Below are positions 51,586-60,481 of a stretch of 64,000 nucleotides of DNA, in pieces. Origin of the DNA: Pedobacter frigiditerrae. Lineage in GTDB: Bacteria; Bacteroidota; Bacteroidia; Sphingobacteriales; Sphingobacteriaceae. How positions within the stretch are numbered: position 1 is the stretch's first letter; each line of letters begins with the position of its first letter. Both the position numbers and the translations under genes were made by a program. The notes under the pieces were generated by a model that was not told where the DNA came from, ran no database searches, and worked only from the letters and a program-made list of their open reading frames with translations. The stretch covers positions 1 through 64,000 of the forward strand of contig NZ_SJSK01000007.1 in the NCBI RefSeq assembly GCF_004331645.1. Reading direction: 5' to 3'.

Positions 51586-54099
51586 ATGAAAAAAGCTCAA
51601 ATTATCGTGATTGGAAATGGAATGGTGGGATACAAGTTCTGCGAAAAGCTAAAATCTAAGTCTGAGTCTTTCGATTTAATTGTTTTTGGTGAAGAATGCA
51701 GGAGAGCTTATGATCGTGTTCATCTAAGTGAGTACTTTAATGGTAAAACAGCAGAAGATCTTTCTTTATCTACAGCAACTTGGTATGAAGAACAAAACAT
51801 TACCCTTTTCTTGAGTAATCCGATTGTTAAGATAGATCGCGATTTTAAAATGGTTTACGCTGCTGATGGTTTAAGTTATGCTTATGACTATTTGGTATTT
51901 GCTACAGGTTCTGCTGCGTTTGTGCCAACCATACCTGGTGTAGAAAAAGATGGTGTTTTTGTATATCGTACCATAGAAGATTTAGAGTTGATTAGTGAGT
52001 TTGCAAAAAAAGCAAAAACGGGAGCTGTGATAGGTGGTGGTTTATTGGGTTTAGAAGCGGCAAAGGCCTTAATAGATTTAGGAATTGAACAAACTCATAT
52101 TATTGAATTTGCGCCTCGTTTAATGCCGAGGCAAATAGATCCTGCTGGCAGTGAAATGCTAAAATCTAAATTGGCAGATCTAGGATTAAAAATTCATTTG
52201 AATAAAAATACAACAAGTATAGAAGGTGAAGAAAAAATTATCGCTATGCAATTTAGTGATGATACAAAACTAGAAGTAGATATGTTGGTAATATCTGCAG
52301 GTATAAAACCAAGAGATGAATTGGCTAAAGCTTGTGGTATTGAAGTTGGACCTAGAGGTGGCATTTTGGTGAACGAGAAAATGCAAACTAATGACCCATC
52401 TGTATTTGCCATTGGCGAATGTGCATTATATGATGGGATGATCTATGGACTTATTGCGCCAGGATATGAAATGGCAGAAGTTTTAGCGGCTAATTTGTGC
52501 GAAGGCAATAAAGAGTTTACTGGCTTTGACATGAGTACTAAGCTTAAGCTGATAGGAATTGATGTAGCGAGCTTTGGTGATAATTTTATTGATGAACCAG
52601 ATTGTAGGACAATCATTTTTGAAAATAAACATAAAGGAATTTACAGCCGAATAAATGTAAGTAATGATGGACAACACCTTTTAGGAGGTATATTGATTGG
52701 TGATGCAACGGCGTACAATATGCTGTTGCAAACTGTCAATAACAAGATTGTATTGCCAGAAAACCCAGAAGAACTGATTTTTGGTAGTAGAAGTGGAGGT
52801 GATGGTGTTGAAGGTGCAGGAATTGTAAGCTTGCCAGATTCGGCGTTGATTTGTAGTTGTGAAGGTGTAAGCAAGGGCGATATCTGCGGGGCTGTTACCA
52901 ATCTGAATTGCGAAAACCTAGACGATATTAAAAAATGCACAAAAGCAGGTACCGGTTGTGGTGGCTGTATCCCTATGGTTAAGGATTTAATGGTTCATAC
53001 TTTTAAATCTCAAGGTAAGTACATTAAAAATGTAATATGCGAACACTTTAATTATAGCAGACAAGAGCTTTTTGATTTGATTCATATCCACGAATTGAAA
53101 AGTTATGATGAAGTTTTAAATGAATTTGGCAAAAATGATGGTTGTGAGGTTTGTAAACCTTTAGTTTCATCACTATTAGCAAGTTTATGGAATGAAATGA
53201 TCCTTAAAAAAGGAAACGATGTGGCTCAAGATAGTAATGATCGTTTTTTGGCGAACATACAAAAGGGTGGCTCGTATTCTGTAGTTCCTCGTGTGCCTGG
53301 GGGAGAAATAACACCAGATAAATTAATCATCATCGGCGAGGTAGCCAAAAAATATAATCTCTATACCAAAATTACTGGAGGACAACGCATTGATATGTTT
53401 GGTGCACATCTCAACGACCTTCCAGTTATTTGGGAAGAGTTAATTGCAGCTGGTTTTGAGAGCGGACATGCTTATGGCAAAGGTTTAAGAACTGTTAAGA
53501 GTTGCGTTGGTAGCACTTGGTGCAGATTTGGTTTGCATGATAGTGTAAGTTATGCCATTAGAATTGAAGAAAGATATAGGGGGATTAGAGCGCCGCATAA
53601 ATTTAAATCGGCTGTTAGTGGTTGTATTAGGGAATGTGCTGAGGCGCAAAGTAAAGATTTTGGAATCATAGCAACAGAAAAAGGATGGAATTTATATGTA
53701 TGTGGCAATGGCGGTAGCAAACCTCAACACGCTTTGTTGTTGGCTACCGATTTAGATAGCGAAACGTGTATCAAATACATCGATCGCTTTTTGATGTTCT
53801 ATATCCGCACTGCAGATCCATTAACTAGAACCGCTACTTGGCTAAATAAAATGGAAGGCGGAATTGATTACTTACGTAATGTGGTAATTAACGATAGCCT
53901 AGGGATGGCTGCACAGTGGGAGCAAGAGATAGAGAATTTAATTAGTTCTTACAAATGCGAATGGAAGGAAGCAGTAGAAAATCCTGCCATCAGGAAAAGA
54001 TTTTCCCACTTTGTGAATGCACCAGAGGAGAAAGATCCTACCATCGAATTTGTAGATATGCGTGGACAGAAACGCGTAGCAGAATGGAAAACAGTCTAA
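51586..54099 (+). CDS. nirB: NAD(P)H-dependent nitrite reductase, large subunit
   Basis: 837 residues. The protein reduces nitrite to ammonium in the cytoplasm. The FAD/NAD region occupies ~1-400 (IIVIGNGMVGYKFCEKLKSK; GAVIGGGLLGLEAAKALIDL; VFAIGECALYDGMIYGLIAP). Two BFD-type [2Fe-2S] regions follow at ~423-470 (CSCEGVSKGDICGAV, CTKAGTGCGGC) and ~485-540 (KNDGCEVCKPL). The siroheme/[4Fe-4S] domain has CVGSTWCRFG and SGCIRECAEAQSKDFG, then GNGGSKP. All expected cysteines are present. NirD starts 52 bases downstream. The promoter and palindrome upstream suggest regulated, probably nitrate- or oxygen-linked expression. Confidence 0.95.
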   Translation: MKKAQIIVIGNGMVGYKFCEKLKSKSESFDLIVFGEECRRAYDRVHLSEYFNGKTAEDLSLSTATWYEEQNITLFLSNPIVKIDRDFKMVYAADGLSYAYDYLVFATGSAAFVPTIPGVEKDGVFVYRTIEDLELISEFAKKAKTGAVIGGGLLGLEAAKALIDLGIEQTHIIEFAPRLMPRQIDPAGSEMLKSKLADLGLKIHLNKNTTSIEGEEKIIAMQFSDDTKLEVDMLVISAGIKPRDELAKACGIEVGPRGGILVNEKMQTNDPSVFAIGECALYDGMIYGLIAPGYEMAEVLAANLCEGNKEFTGFDMSTKLKLIGIDVASFGDNFIDEPDCRTIIFENKHKGIYSRINVSNDGQHLLGGILIGDATAYNMLLQTVNNKIVLPENPEELIFGSRSGGDGVEGAGIVSLPDSALICSCEGVSKGDICGAVTNLNCENLDDIKKCTKAGTGCGGCIPMVKDLMVHTFKSQGKYIKNVICEHFNYSRQELFDLIHIHELKSYDEVLNEFGKNDGCEVCKPLVSSLLASLWNEMILKKGNDVAQDSNDRFLANIQKGGSYSVVPRVPGGEITPDKLIIIGEVAKKYNLYTKITGGQRIDMFGAHLNDLPVIWEELIAAGFESGHAYGKGLRTVKSCVGSTWCRFGLHDSVSYAIRIEERYRGIRAPHKFKSAVSGCIRECAEAQSKDFGIIATEKGWNLYVCGNGGSKPQHALLLATDLDSETCIKYIDRFLMFYIRTADPLTRTATWLNKMEGGIDYLRNVVINDSLGMAAQWEQEIENLISSYKCEWKEAVENPAIRKRFSHFVNAPEEKDPTIEFVDMRGQKRVAEWKTV

Positions 54100-54151
54100 C
54101 CAAATATAAGAGCACAATTAACAGATTATCAAACCCTAAACCCCTAAGAAG

Positions 54152-54499
54152 ATGACAGAAACATCAAATTGGTTAGCAGCTTGCCGAGTCGAAGACGCCG
54201 TAGAAAATGGCGGCGTTTGTGTAAAAAATGGTGAAGAACAAATAGCCCTTTTTTATTTTAAAAGAAGAAATGAATGGTTTGCAACGCAGAATGAATGTCC
54301 GCACCGCAAACAAATGGCTTTAAGCCGAGGAATGATTGGATCTACTACCGACGAACCAAAGGTAGCCTGCCCATTCCACAAAAAGACTTTTTCATTGCAT
54401 ACTGGAGAATGTTTAAGCGGCGATGAATGTGGCGCTATCAAAACCTATCCTGTTAAAATTGATAATGGAGTTGTCTACATCGGGAAATACCCGAAATAA
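54152..54499 (+). CDS. nirD: Nitrite reductase small subunit, Rieske-like
   Basis: 115 residues. A Rieske-like fold is seen in ALFYFKRRNEWFATQNECPH, RKQMALSRGMIGST, KVACPFHKKTFSLHTGECLS and VKIDNGVVYIG. The C-x-H and C-x-x-H pairs (CPH, CPFH) are kept here, though many NirD proteins have lost the cluster ligands. It forms a complex with NirB for nitrite reduction. Operon position directly after nirB is standard. Confidence 0.92.
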   Translation: MTETSNWLAACRVEDAVENGGVCVKNGEEQIALFYFKRRNEWFATQNECPHRKQMALSRGMIGSTTDEPKVACPFHKKTFSLHTGECLSGDECGAIKTYPVKIDNGVVYIGKYPK

Positions 54500-54558
54500 A
54501 TCATAATCGTATGAAATAACCACTCATACGCAATTTAAACCAACAAAAAACTGAAATC

Positions 54559-54954
54559 ATGAATTATAAAAAATTTGTAGCCTTAACTGGCTGCCTAGCA
54601 TTAACTATGCTTTTTTTTACCGTTAAAGCTCAAACCAAAGCTGTTTTATTTGATGGCATTTTTGTAGCAGGATATGTAGATAATGGCGCTTTCATCAATT
54701 GCGCAGGACCAAGTATAAAGTTTGCTAAAAAACCTTACGCCATATTAGTGGGTATGTTACCAAGTTTAAGAATAAAAGAAGACAAGGTTGCACCTGGTGC
54801 GAAACAAAATAGCATGGTAACACCAAACTTAGGTTTTGGTGCTACAGCTGTTTTTCACCATGTAGCCTTACAAGTACCCTTTTACTATAATGCTAAAACA
54901 GCAGCTAAAGATGGAAAATGGAATGTGGGCGTAGGCTTGGGTTATAAATTTTAA
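54559..54954 (+). CDS. Small exported protein of the nitrate operon, unknown
   Basis: 131 residues with signal peptide (LTGCLALTMLFFTVKAQT). The mature ~107 residues alternate short amphipathic strands (VLFDGIFVAGYVDNGAFINC, AILVGMLPSLRIKED, VTPNLGFGATAVFHHVALQV, WNVGVGLGYKF) and end in Phe. That looks like a small outer-membrane-protein-type barrel or a barrel fragment. It sits between nirD and narK with normal spacing, so it is probably part of the operon and may help nitrate or nitrite cross the outer membrane (inference). I do not recognise a family. Confidence 0.75.
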   Translation: MNYKKFVALTGCLALTMLFFTVKAQTKAVLFDGIFVAGYVDNGAFINCAGPSIKFAKKPYAILVGMLPSLRIKEDKVAPGAKQNSMVTPNLGFGATAVFHHVALQVPFYYNAKTAAKDGKWNVGVGLGYKF

Positions 54955-54981
54955 TTAATTACTCCTTTAAATTAAGCAATC

Positions 54982-56343
54982 ATGACTAATATAACCGCTC
55001 AGCCTTTAAGCAGGCTTAATATATTTTCGCTAAAAGGTATTCAAATGAAAACCTTTCACATTACTTGGCTTACTTTTTTCTTTTGTTTCTTTGCATGGTT
55101 TGGGATGGCTCCCTTAATGAAAATAGCAAGGGAACAACTACACCTAACAAAAGATCAAGTTGGTAACATTCAAATTGCATCAGTTTCTGCCACCATTATT
55201 GCCCGTTTATTAATTGGTAGGTTAATAGATAAATTCGGGCCAAAATTGATATATACTTGGTTATTGGTCATTTGTGCCATACCAGTTTTGCTCATTGGTA
55301 CCAGTCATTCTTACACTTCTTTTTTACTTTTTAGGTTAGCAATTGGCGTTATAGGTGCTTCGTTTGTAATTACCCAATTTCATACTTCAATCATGTTTGC
55401 CCCAAATATTAAAGGTACGGCTAATGCCACTGCTGGGGGGTTTGGTAATGCTGGCGGTGGAGCAGCTAACTTTTTTATGCCTTTAATTGCATCTGGCTTT
55501 ACGGCGCTTGGTCTTTGCAGTACCGAAGATAGTTGGAGGTTTGCAATGATAGTACCAGGGGTGATGTTATTGGTTTGTGCTTTTTTATATCATCGTTATA
55601 CGTTAGATAGTCCAAAAGGTGATTTTAAAGACTTACCTGCAACAGAAAAAAGCACAAAAAACACCTTTTTACTTGCAGCTAAAGATTACCGTACCTGGAT
55701 TTTAACCATTGCCTATGCTGCTTGTTTTGGCGTAGAAATTACAGTAGATAATTTTGCGCCAATCTTTTTTACGGATTCATTTGGATCTACCATCGCCATT
55801 GCAGGAATGGTTGCAGGTATTTTTGGCTGGATTAATATTTTCGCCAGACCACTAGGTGGAATTGTTGCTGATAAAATTGGCAAGACTTGGGGTTTTGATG
55901 GTAAAACACTTTTACTATCTGTTTTACTTTTAGTAGAAGGTATTGGAATAGTTTGGTTTGCCAAATCAGGAAACATTAGCATGGCTATTTTAATGATGTT
56001 CATTTTTGGAATAAGCTTAAAAATGGCAAATGGAGCAACTTACAGTTTAGTTCCTTTTATTAATCCACTGGCAGTAGGTAGTGTAGCTGGTATTGTAGGT
56101 GCAGGAGGCAATATCGGTGCCATGTTAATTGCTTTCATGTTCAAGGCTAAAGCGACCCACGTTGTTAAAAACGTAGTAGAAAACGGGGTCACCGTTCAAA
56201 AAGATTTGATTGATTATACGGCGGCTTTCACCTTGCTGGGTTACATTATTTTAGGAATTGGTATCGCGGTGCTTGTTTTTAGAACCGTTACCGCACAAAA
56301 GCGCTCAGGAATTGAAGACTTGAATATGGCGACTGCTAAGTAG
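54982..56343 (+). CDS. narK: Nitrate/nitrite transporter (MFS, NarK/NasA type)
   Basis: 453 residues, 12 hydrophobic segments, inner membrane. Both nitrate-signature regions are present: GGFGNAGGGAANFFMPLIAS and GIVGAGGNIGAMLIAFMFKA. The start reads FHITWLTFFFCFFAWFGMAP, and AIGVIGASFVITQFHTSIMF contains the usual R-x-x-x-G...Q pattern. It imports nitrate for the reductase encoded next. The C-terminal loop (KNVVENGVTVQKDLIDYTAA) is slightly long. Confidence 0.93.
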   Translation: MTNITAQPLSRLNIFSLKGIQMKTFHITWLTFFFCFFAWFGMAPLMKIAREQLHLTKDQVGNIQIASVSATIIARLLIGRLIDKFGPKLIYTWLLVICAIPVLLIGTSHSYTSFLLFRLAIGVIGASFVITQFHTSIMFAPNIKGTANATAGGFGNAGGGAANFFMPLIASGFTALGLCSTEDSWRFAMIVPGVMLLVCAFLYHRYTLDSPKGDFKDLPATEKSTKNTFLLAAKDYRTWILTIAYAACFGVEITVDNFAPIFFTDSFGSTIAIAGMVAGIFGWINIFARPLGGIVADKIGKTWGFDGKTLLLSVLLLVEGIGIVWFAKSGNISMAILMMFIFGISLKMANGATYSLVPFINPLAVGSVAGIVGAGGNIGAMLIAFMFKAKATHVVKNVVENGVTVQKDLIDYTAAFTLLGYIILGIGIAVLVFRTVTAQKRSGIEDLNMATAK

Positions 56344-56385
56344 GAAATAGGGAATAGGAAATAGGGAATGAGAAATAGAGAATAG
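56342..56385. repeat. 14-base tandem repeat between narK and the reductase gene
   Basis: AGGAAATAGGGAAT at 56342-56355 is repeated exactly at 56356-56369 and, with changes, at 56370-56383 (GAGAAATAGAGAAT). The unit overlaps the narK stop region. Confidence 0.85.
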
Positions 56386-56421
56386 GTTAAAATCATCAAT
56401 CATAGGAATTAAATCAATAAA

Positions 56422-59400
56422 TTGAATTTAGAAAAAAACATATCAATAACTCAAACCACAACCTGCTGCTATTGCGGAGTAGGTTGTGGTATTGTTGTTA
56501 CTAAGGATGCGCATCAGAATATCACGTTGGTGGGTAATGAAAATCATCCTGTTAACAAAGGTATGTTGTGTAGCAAAGGTATGAATTTGCATTATACGGT
56601 AAACGATAAAACTGATCGTTTACTTTATCCGCAAATGCGGTACAATAAGAATATGCCTTTGCAAAGGGTAAGTTGGGATGTGGCTTTAGAAAGAACGGCT
56701 GCAGTTTTTAAAACCCTGATTAAAAAACATGGTCCAGATAGTGTTGCTTTTTATGCTAGCGGACAATGTTTAACCGAAGAATATTACGTAGTAAATAAAC
56801 TGATCAAGGGTTTTATAGGTAGCAATAACATAGATACCAATAGCCGTTTGTGCATGAGTAGCGCAGTAATGGGCTACAAAATGAGTTTGGGAGAAGATAG
56901 TGTCCCGATTAGTTATGATGATTTAGAATTGGCCGATTGCTTATTCGTTTCGGGTGCAAACCCAGCTTGGTGCCATCCCATTTTATGGAGAAGGGTAGAA
57001 GCGGCTAAGGAAAAAAATCCATCCTTAAAAATTATTGTAAGCGATCCTCGGAAAACACAAACTTGTTCTTTGGCCGATGTTCATTTACAGTTAAATCCAG
57101 GAACCGATATTACTTTGCATCATGCCATAGGAAGGTGTTTGATAGAAGATGGAAAAGTAGACCAAGATTTCATTAACAACAGCACCAATGGTTACGAAAA
57201 ATATAAGGCAACTGTTTTTGAGAAATCCGTTTTTGAAGCAGCTATTATTTGTGGTGTAGCTGAAAGTGATATACGCATCGCGGCATCTTTTATAGGAAAT
57301 ACCAAAGGTTTCATCACCATGTGGACAATGGGCTTAAACCAAAGTGTAATTGGTACCCATAAAAACTTATCGTTAATTAACCTTAACCTTATTACTGGTC
57401 ATATTGGCAAACCTGGCAGTGGTCCATTTTCTTTAACCGGACAACCTAATGCAATGGGCGGTAGAGAAGTTGGTGGATTAAGTAATTTGTTACCTGCGCA
57501 TAGAAACTTGACTAATGAAAGTCACAGAAATGAGGTAGAAAAGTTTTGGCAAATTCCTTTGGGAACAATTAGTGCAAAACCAGGATTAACAGCCACTGAA
57601 ATGTTTGAGGAGCTGAATACAGGAAAGTTGAAAGCAGTTTGGATTTTATGTACCAACCCGCTTATTAGTTTGCCAGATGTTCGGATAGCAGAAGCAGGTT
57701 TAAAAAAAGCCAAATTTGTTGTGGTGCAAGATATCAGCAATAAAGTTGAAACTTTAAAATATGCTGATGTTGTTTTACCAGCGGCAGCTTGGGCTGAAAA
57801 AGAAGGTACAATGACCAATGCTGGTCGTTATATTTCTTACCTCAGTAAAATAGTTGAAGCTCCAGGAGAGGCAATTCCAGATGCAGAAATCATTTGTCGT
57901 TTTGCCAAAAAAATGAATTTTAAGGGTTTTGATTATGAAAATTCATCAGCAATTTATGATGAACACGCTGCACTAACGGCAGGAACTCACATTGATATCA
58001 GCGGATTAAGTTATACAATTTTAAAAGAAAAAGGTGCCGTTCAATGGCCATATCCGAAGGAAGAGAAAGGTTTTGGCACTGCAAGATTATTTACAGACCA
58101 TCAATTTTATACACCAGATCAAAAAGCAAATATTCAATCTTTTGGTGATGAAAACCAGTCGGAGCCGCTAACGCCAGAACATCCATTAATTTTAACTACA
58201 GGAAGAATTAGAGATCAATGGCATACCAGAAGCAAGACAGGCAAGGTAAATAAGCTTAACCAACATATTAGCGAGTCGTTTTTAGAGATTAATCCTGCTG
58301 ATGCAAAAGCAAGAAGTATAGCGGATAATGATGTAGTTGAAGTGTTAAGCTTGAGAGGAAATGTAAGGGTTAAAGCTAAATTTTCTGATGATATAAAAGC
58401 TGGCGTTGTTTTTATGCCGATGCACTGGGGAAAGATTTTAGGTAGCGATTTAAACAGGGTAAATAACTTGACCAATAACTTGGTTGATCCCATTAGTAAA
58501 GAACCTGATTTTAAGTTCACTGCTGTAGAAGTTAAACCTTACCAAAAAGCAAGGCAGAAAATTATTGTAATTGGTGCGGGAGCTGGGGCTTGTGGGTTTG
58601 TGAAGAGTTACAGGGCATTAAACACTACAGACGATATAGAGATTTTTAGTAAAGAGAATTTCCCTTTTTATAACAGGGTTTTATTGCCCGATTATATCAT
58701 TGGCACTTTACCTTGGCAAAACCTGATTAAGATGAGCGATAACGAAGAGCATGATTATCACATTAAGTTACATCGTGGCTTAGGTATCGAAACGATTGAT
58801 AAACAAAATAAAACCGTAACAGATAGCAATGGCGTAATCCATAATTACGATGTATTGTTATTGGCTACCGGCAGTAGGGCATTTGTTTTAAAGGACATTC
58901 CGAAATTGGGTGGTATATTTACCATGAGAAGCAGAGATGATGCAGATGGCTTTAGAAAACACATTGATACAACCACAGGCAGGGTGATTATTGTTGGTGG
59001 TGGTTTATTGGGGATTGAATTGGCAACTTCTTTAGCAGAAACTGGATCAAAAGTAACCATCATTCAAAGGATTTCGAGGTTGATGGGTAGGCAATTGGAT
59101 GCTTTAGGTAGCCAGCTTTTGCATGAGGAATTGATAAGCAAAGGCATAGACATATTTTATAACGATGAAGTAGATCGTTTTGTTGGAGACCAAAACATTT
59201 CGGGCATTCGTTTAAAAAGTGGCTTGCTCATTGATTGCGAAACATTAGTTATCGCCATTGGTACAGTACCTAACATAGAAATGATTAAGGAAGCTGGAAT
59301 TGACTGTAAAAGAGGAGTAGTAGTTGATGAATATTTGAGAACCAGCGAAAAGGATATTTTTGCGGTTGGCGAAATTGCAGAATTTGATGGCGAACTTTAC

Positions 59401-59976
59401 GGGATAACAGCTGCAGCAGAACAACAAGCGGCAATTGTTGCCAGATTTCTTTGTGGTGATATTGCTAAATATTACAGTGGAAGTTTGTTAATGAATATCT
59501 TAAAGATGCACAGTTTAGCTGTTTGTTGTTTAGGTTTGGCAGAAATACCAAATGAAGATCCAACTTATGAAGAAATCGTTTTTATAGATCGTGCCAAGCG
59601 CTACTACAAAAAATGCATAGTACACAATGATAAATTGGTAGGTGCTATTTTAATTGGAGATAAGAGTGAGTTTTTAGAGTTTAGAAACTTGATAGAAAAT
59701 AAGATGGAGTTGAGTGAAAAACGACTTCAATTATTAAGGAGTGGAAATACGGCTGAACCCATTATTGGCAAAACAGTTTGTAGTTGTAATAACGTTGGCG
59801 AGGGAAATTTGATTAATAAAATTAAGGATGGTTGCACAGATCATTTACAGCTTTGTCAACTCACTGGGGCAGGTATGGGTTGCGGCAGTTGTAGACCAGA
59901 AGTTAAGGCTATTTTAGATTCATTTGTAAACGTGATGAAGAGTGATGTTGAACCTGCATTGGTAGAAGTTAATTAG
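56422..59976 (+). CDS. Assimilatory nitrate reductase fused to FAD reductase and BFD [2Fe-2S] domain
   Basis: 1184 residues from a TTG at 56422. Part 1 (~1-705) is a molybdopterin nitrate reductase: N-terminal [4Fe-4S] cysteines TTCCYCGVGCGIVV...GMLCSKGMN, GANPAWCHPILWRRVEAAKE, and late LTTGRIRDQWHTRSKTGKVN plus FMPMHWGK. Part 2 (~713-1100) is an FAD/NAD reductase (KIIVIGAGAGACGFVKSYRA; RVIIVGGGLLGIELATSLAE; DIFAVGEIAEFDGELYGITA). Part 3 (~1118-1165) is a BFD-type [2Fe-2S] domain (VCSCNNVGEGNLINKIKDGC; GAGMGCGSCRPEV). The parts are usually separate NasC and NasB-like proteins, so here electrons from NAD(P)H can reach the molybdenum site within one chain. It needs Mo cofactor from mobA nearby. 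Confidence 0.92.
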   Translation: MNLEKNISITQTTTCCYCGVGCGIVVTKDAHQNITLVGNENHPVNKGMLCSKGMNLHYTVNDKTDRLLYPQMRYNKNMPLQRVSWDVALERTAAVFKTLIKKHGPDSVAFYASGQCLTEEYYVVNKLIKGFIGSNNIDTNSRLCMSSAVMGYKMSLGEDSVPISYDDLELADCLFVSGANPAWCHPILWRRVEAAKEKNPSLKIIVSDPRKTQTCSLADVHLQLNPGTDITLHHAIGRCLIEDGKVDQDFINNSTNGYEKYKATVFEKSVFEAAIICGVAESDIRIAASFIGNTKGFITMWTMGLNQSVIGTHKNLSLINLNLITGHIGKPGSGPFSLTGQPNAMGGREVGGLSNLLPAHRNLTNESHRNEVEKFWQIPLGTISAKPGLTATEMFEELNTGKLKAVWILCTNPLISLPDVRIAEAGLKKAKFVVVQDISNKVETLKYADVVLPAAAWAEKEGTMTNAGRYISYLSKIVEAPGEAIPDAEIICRFAKKMNFKGFDYENSSAIYDEHAALTAGTHIDISGLSYTILKEKGAVQWPYPKEEKGFGTARLFTDHQFYTPDQKANIQSFGDENQSEPLTPEHPLILTTGRIRDQWHTRSKTGKVNKLNQHISESFLEINPADAKARSIADNDVVEVLSLRGNVRVKAKFSDDIKAGVVFMPMHWGKILGSDLNRVNNLTNNLVDPISKEPDFKFTAVEVKPYQKARQKIIVIGAGAGACGFVKSYRALNTTDDIEIFSKENFPFYNRVLLPDYIIGTLPWQNLIKMSDNEEHDYHIKLHRGLGIETIDKQNKTVTDSNGVIHNYDVLLLATGSRAFVLKDIPKLGGIFTMRSRDDADGFRKHIDTTTGRVIIVGGGLLGIELATSLAETGSKVTIIQRISRLMGRQLDALGSQLLHEELISKGIDIFYNDEVDRFVGDQNISGIRLKSGLLIDCETLVIAIGTVPNIEMIKEAGIDCKRGVVVDEYLRTSEKDIFAVGEIAEFDGELYGITAAAEQQAAIVARFLCGDIAKYYSGSLLMNILKMHSLAVCCLGLAEIPNEDPTYEEIVFIDRAKRYYKKCIVHNDKLVGAILIGDKSEFLEFRNLIENKMELSEKRLQLLRSGNTAEPIIGKTVCSCNNVGEGNLINKIKDGCTDHLQLCQLTGAGMGCGSCRPEVKAILDSFVNVMKSDVEPALVEVN

Positions 59977-59978
59977 TT

Positions 59979-60476
59979 ATGAAAAAAGTTATCGAACCAT
60001 CTGAATTTATAAACTTGAAAGGAATTGAATATTTCAATTTCGAAGAAGATTTTATTGAGGATAATGTTCGTTGCATACCAATGGTTGTTCGTTTTAAGAT
60101 GGATGCCGTTGGTATCAAATTAAAGCTTGCAGAATGGAGTAAGTTTAGTGCTGATGAAAGAGTAGAATTAGCCATTATGCCGATTTCAAATTCAGCAGCC
60201 CTCAATAATTATCATGGTTATTTAGTTACCCTGATTAAAAAATATACTAATAATGAGGCTACAATTATTGCTGTTGATACAGCACCTGTTTGGAGGGAAT
60301 TGGATCAAATCCAGCCCATATTAACAGAGAAATTACAAGAACTTAACTTGAAGATTTCTTTGATTCAATGGAGGGATTTATCAGATATGCAGCGTTTTGT
60401 GTTATTAAAATTATGTAGGCCTGGGCACGAGAATAAAAACTTTCCAAAGGCAATGGTAGAATTTGGATTAAGCTAG
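59979..60476 (+). CDS. Nitrate reductase-associated protein (Nitr_red_assoc-like)
   Basis: 165 residues beginning two bases after the reductase stop. IEYFNFEEDFIEDNVRCIPM then VVRFKMDAVGIKLKLAEWSK and LSDMQRFVLLKLCRPGH fit the conserved nitrate-reductase-associated family (PF09655), known mainly from cyanobacterial nar clusters. It is cytoplasmic. The role is not known; perhaps assembly or cofactor loading of the reductase. The placement supports it. Confidence 0.8.
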   Translation: MKKVIEPSEFINLKGIEYFNFEEDFIEDNVRCIPMVVRFKMDAVGIKLKLAEWSKFSADERVELAIMPISNSAALNNYHGYLVTLIKKYTNNEATIIAVDTAPVWRELDQIQPILTEKLQELNLKISLIQWRDLSDMQRFVLLKLCRPGHENKNFPKAMVEFGLS

Positions 60477-60481
60477 CGAAT

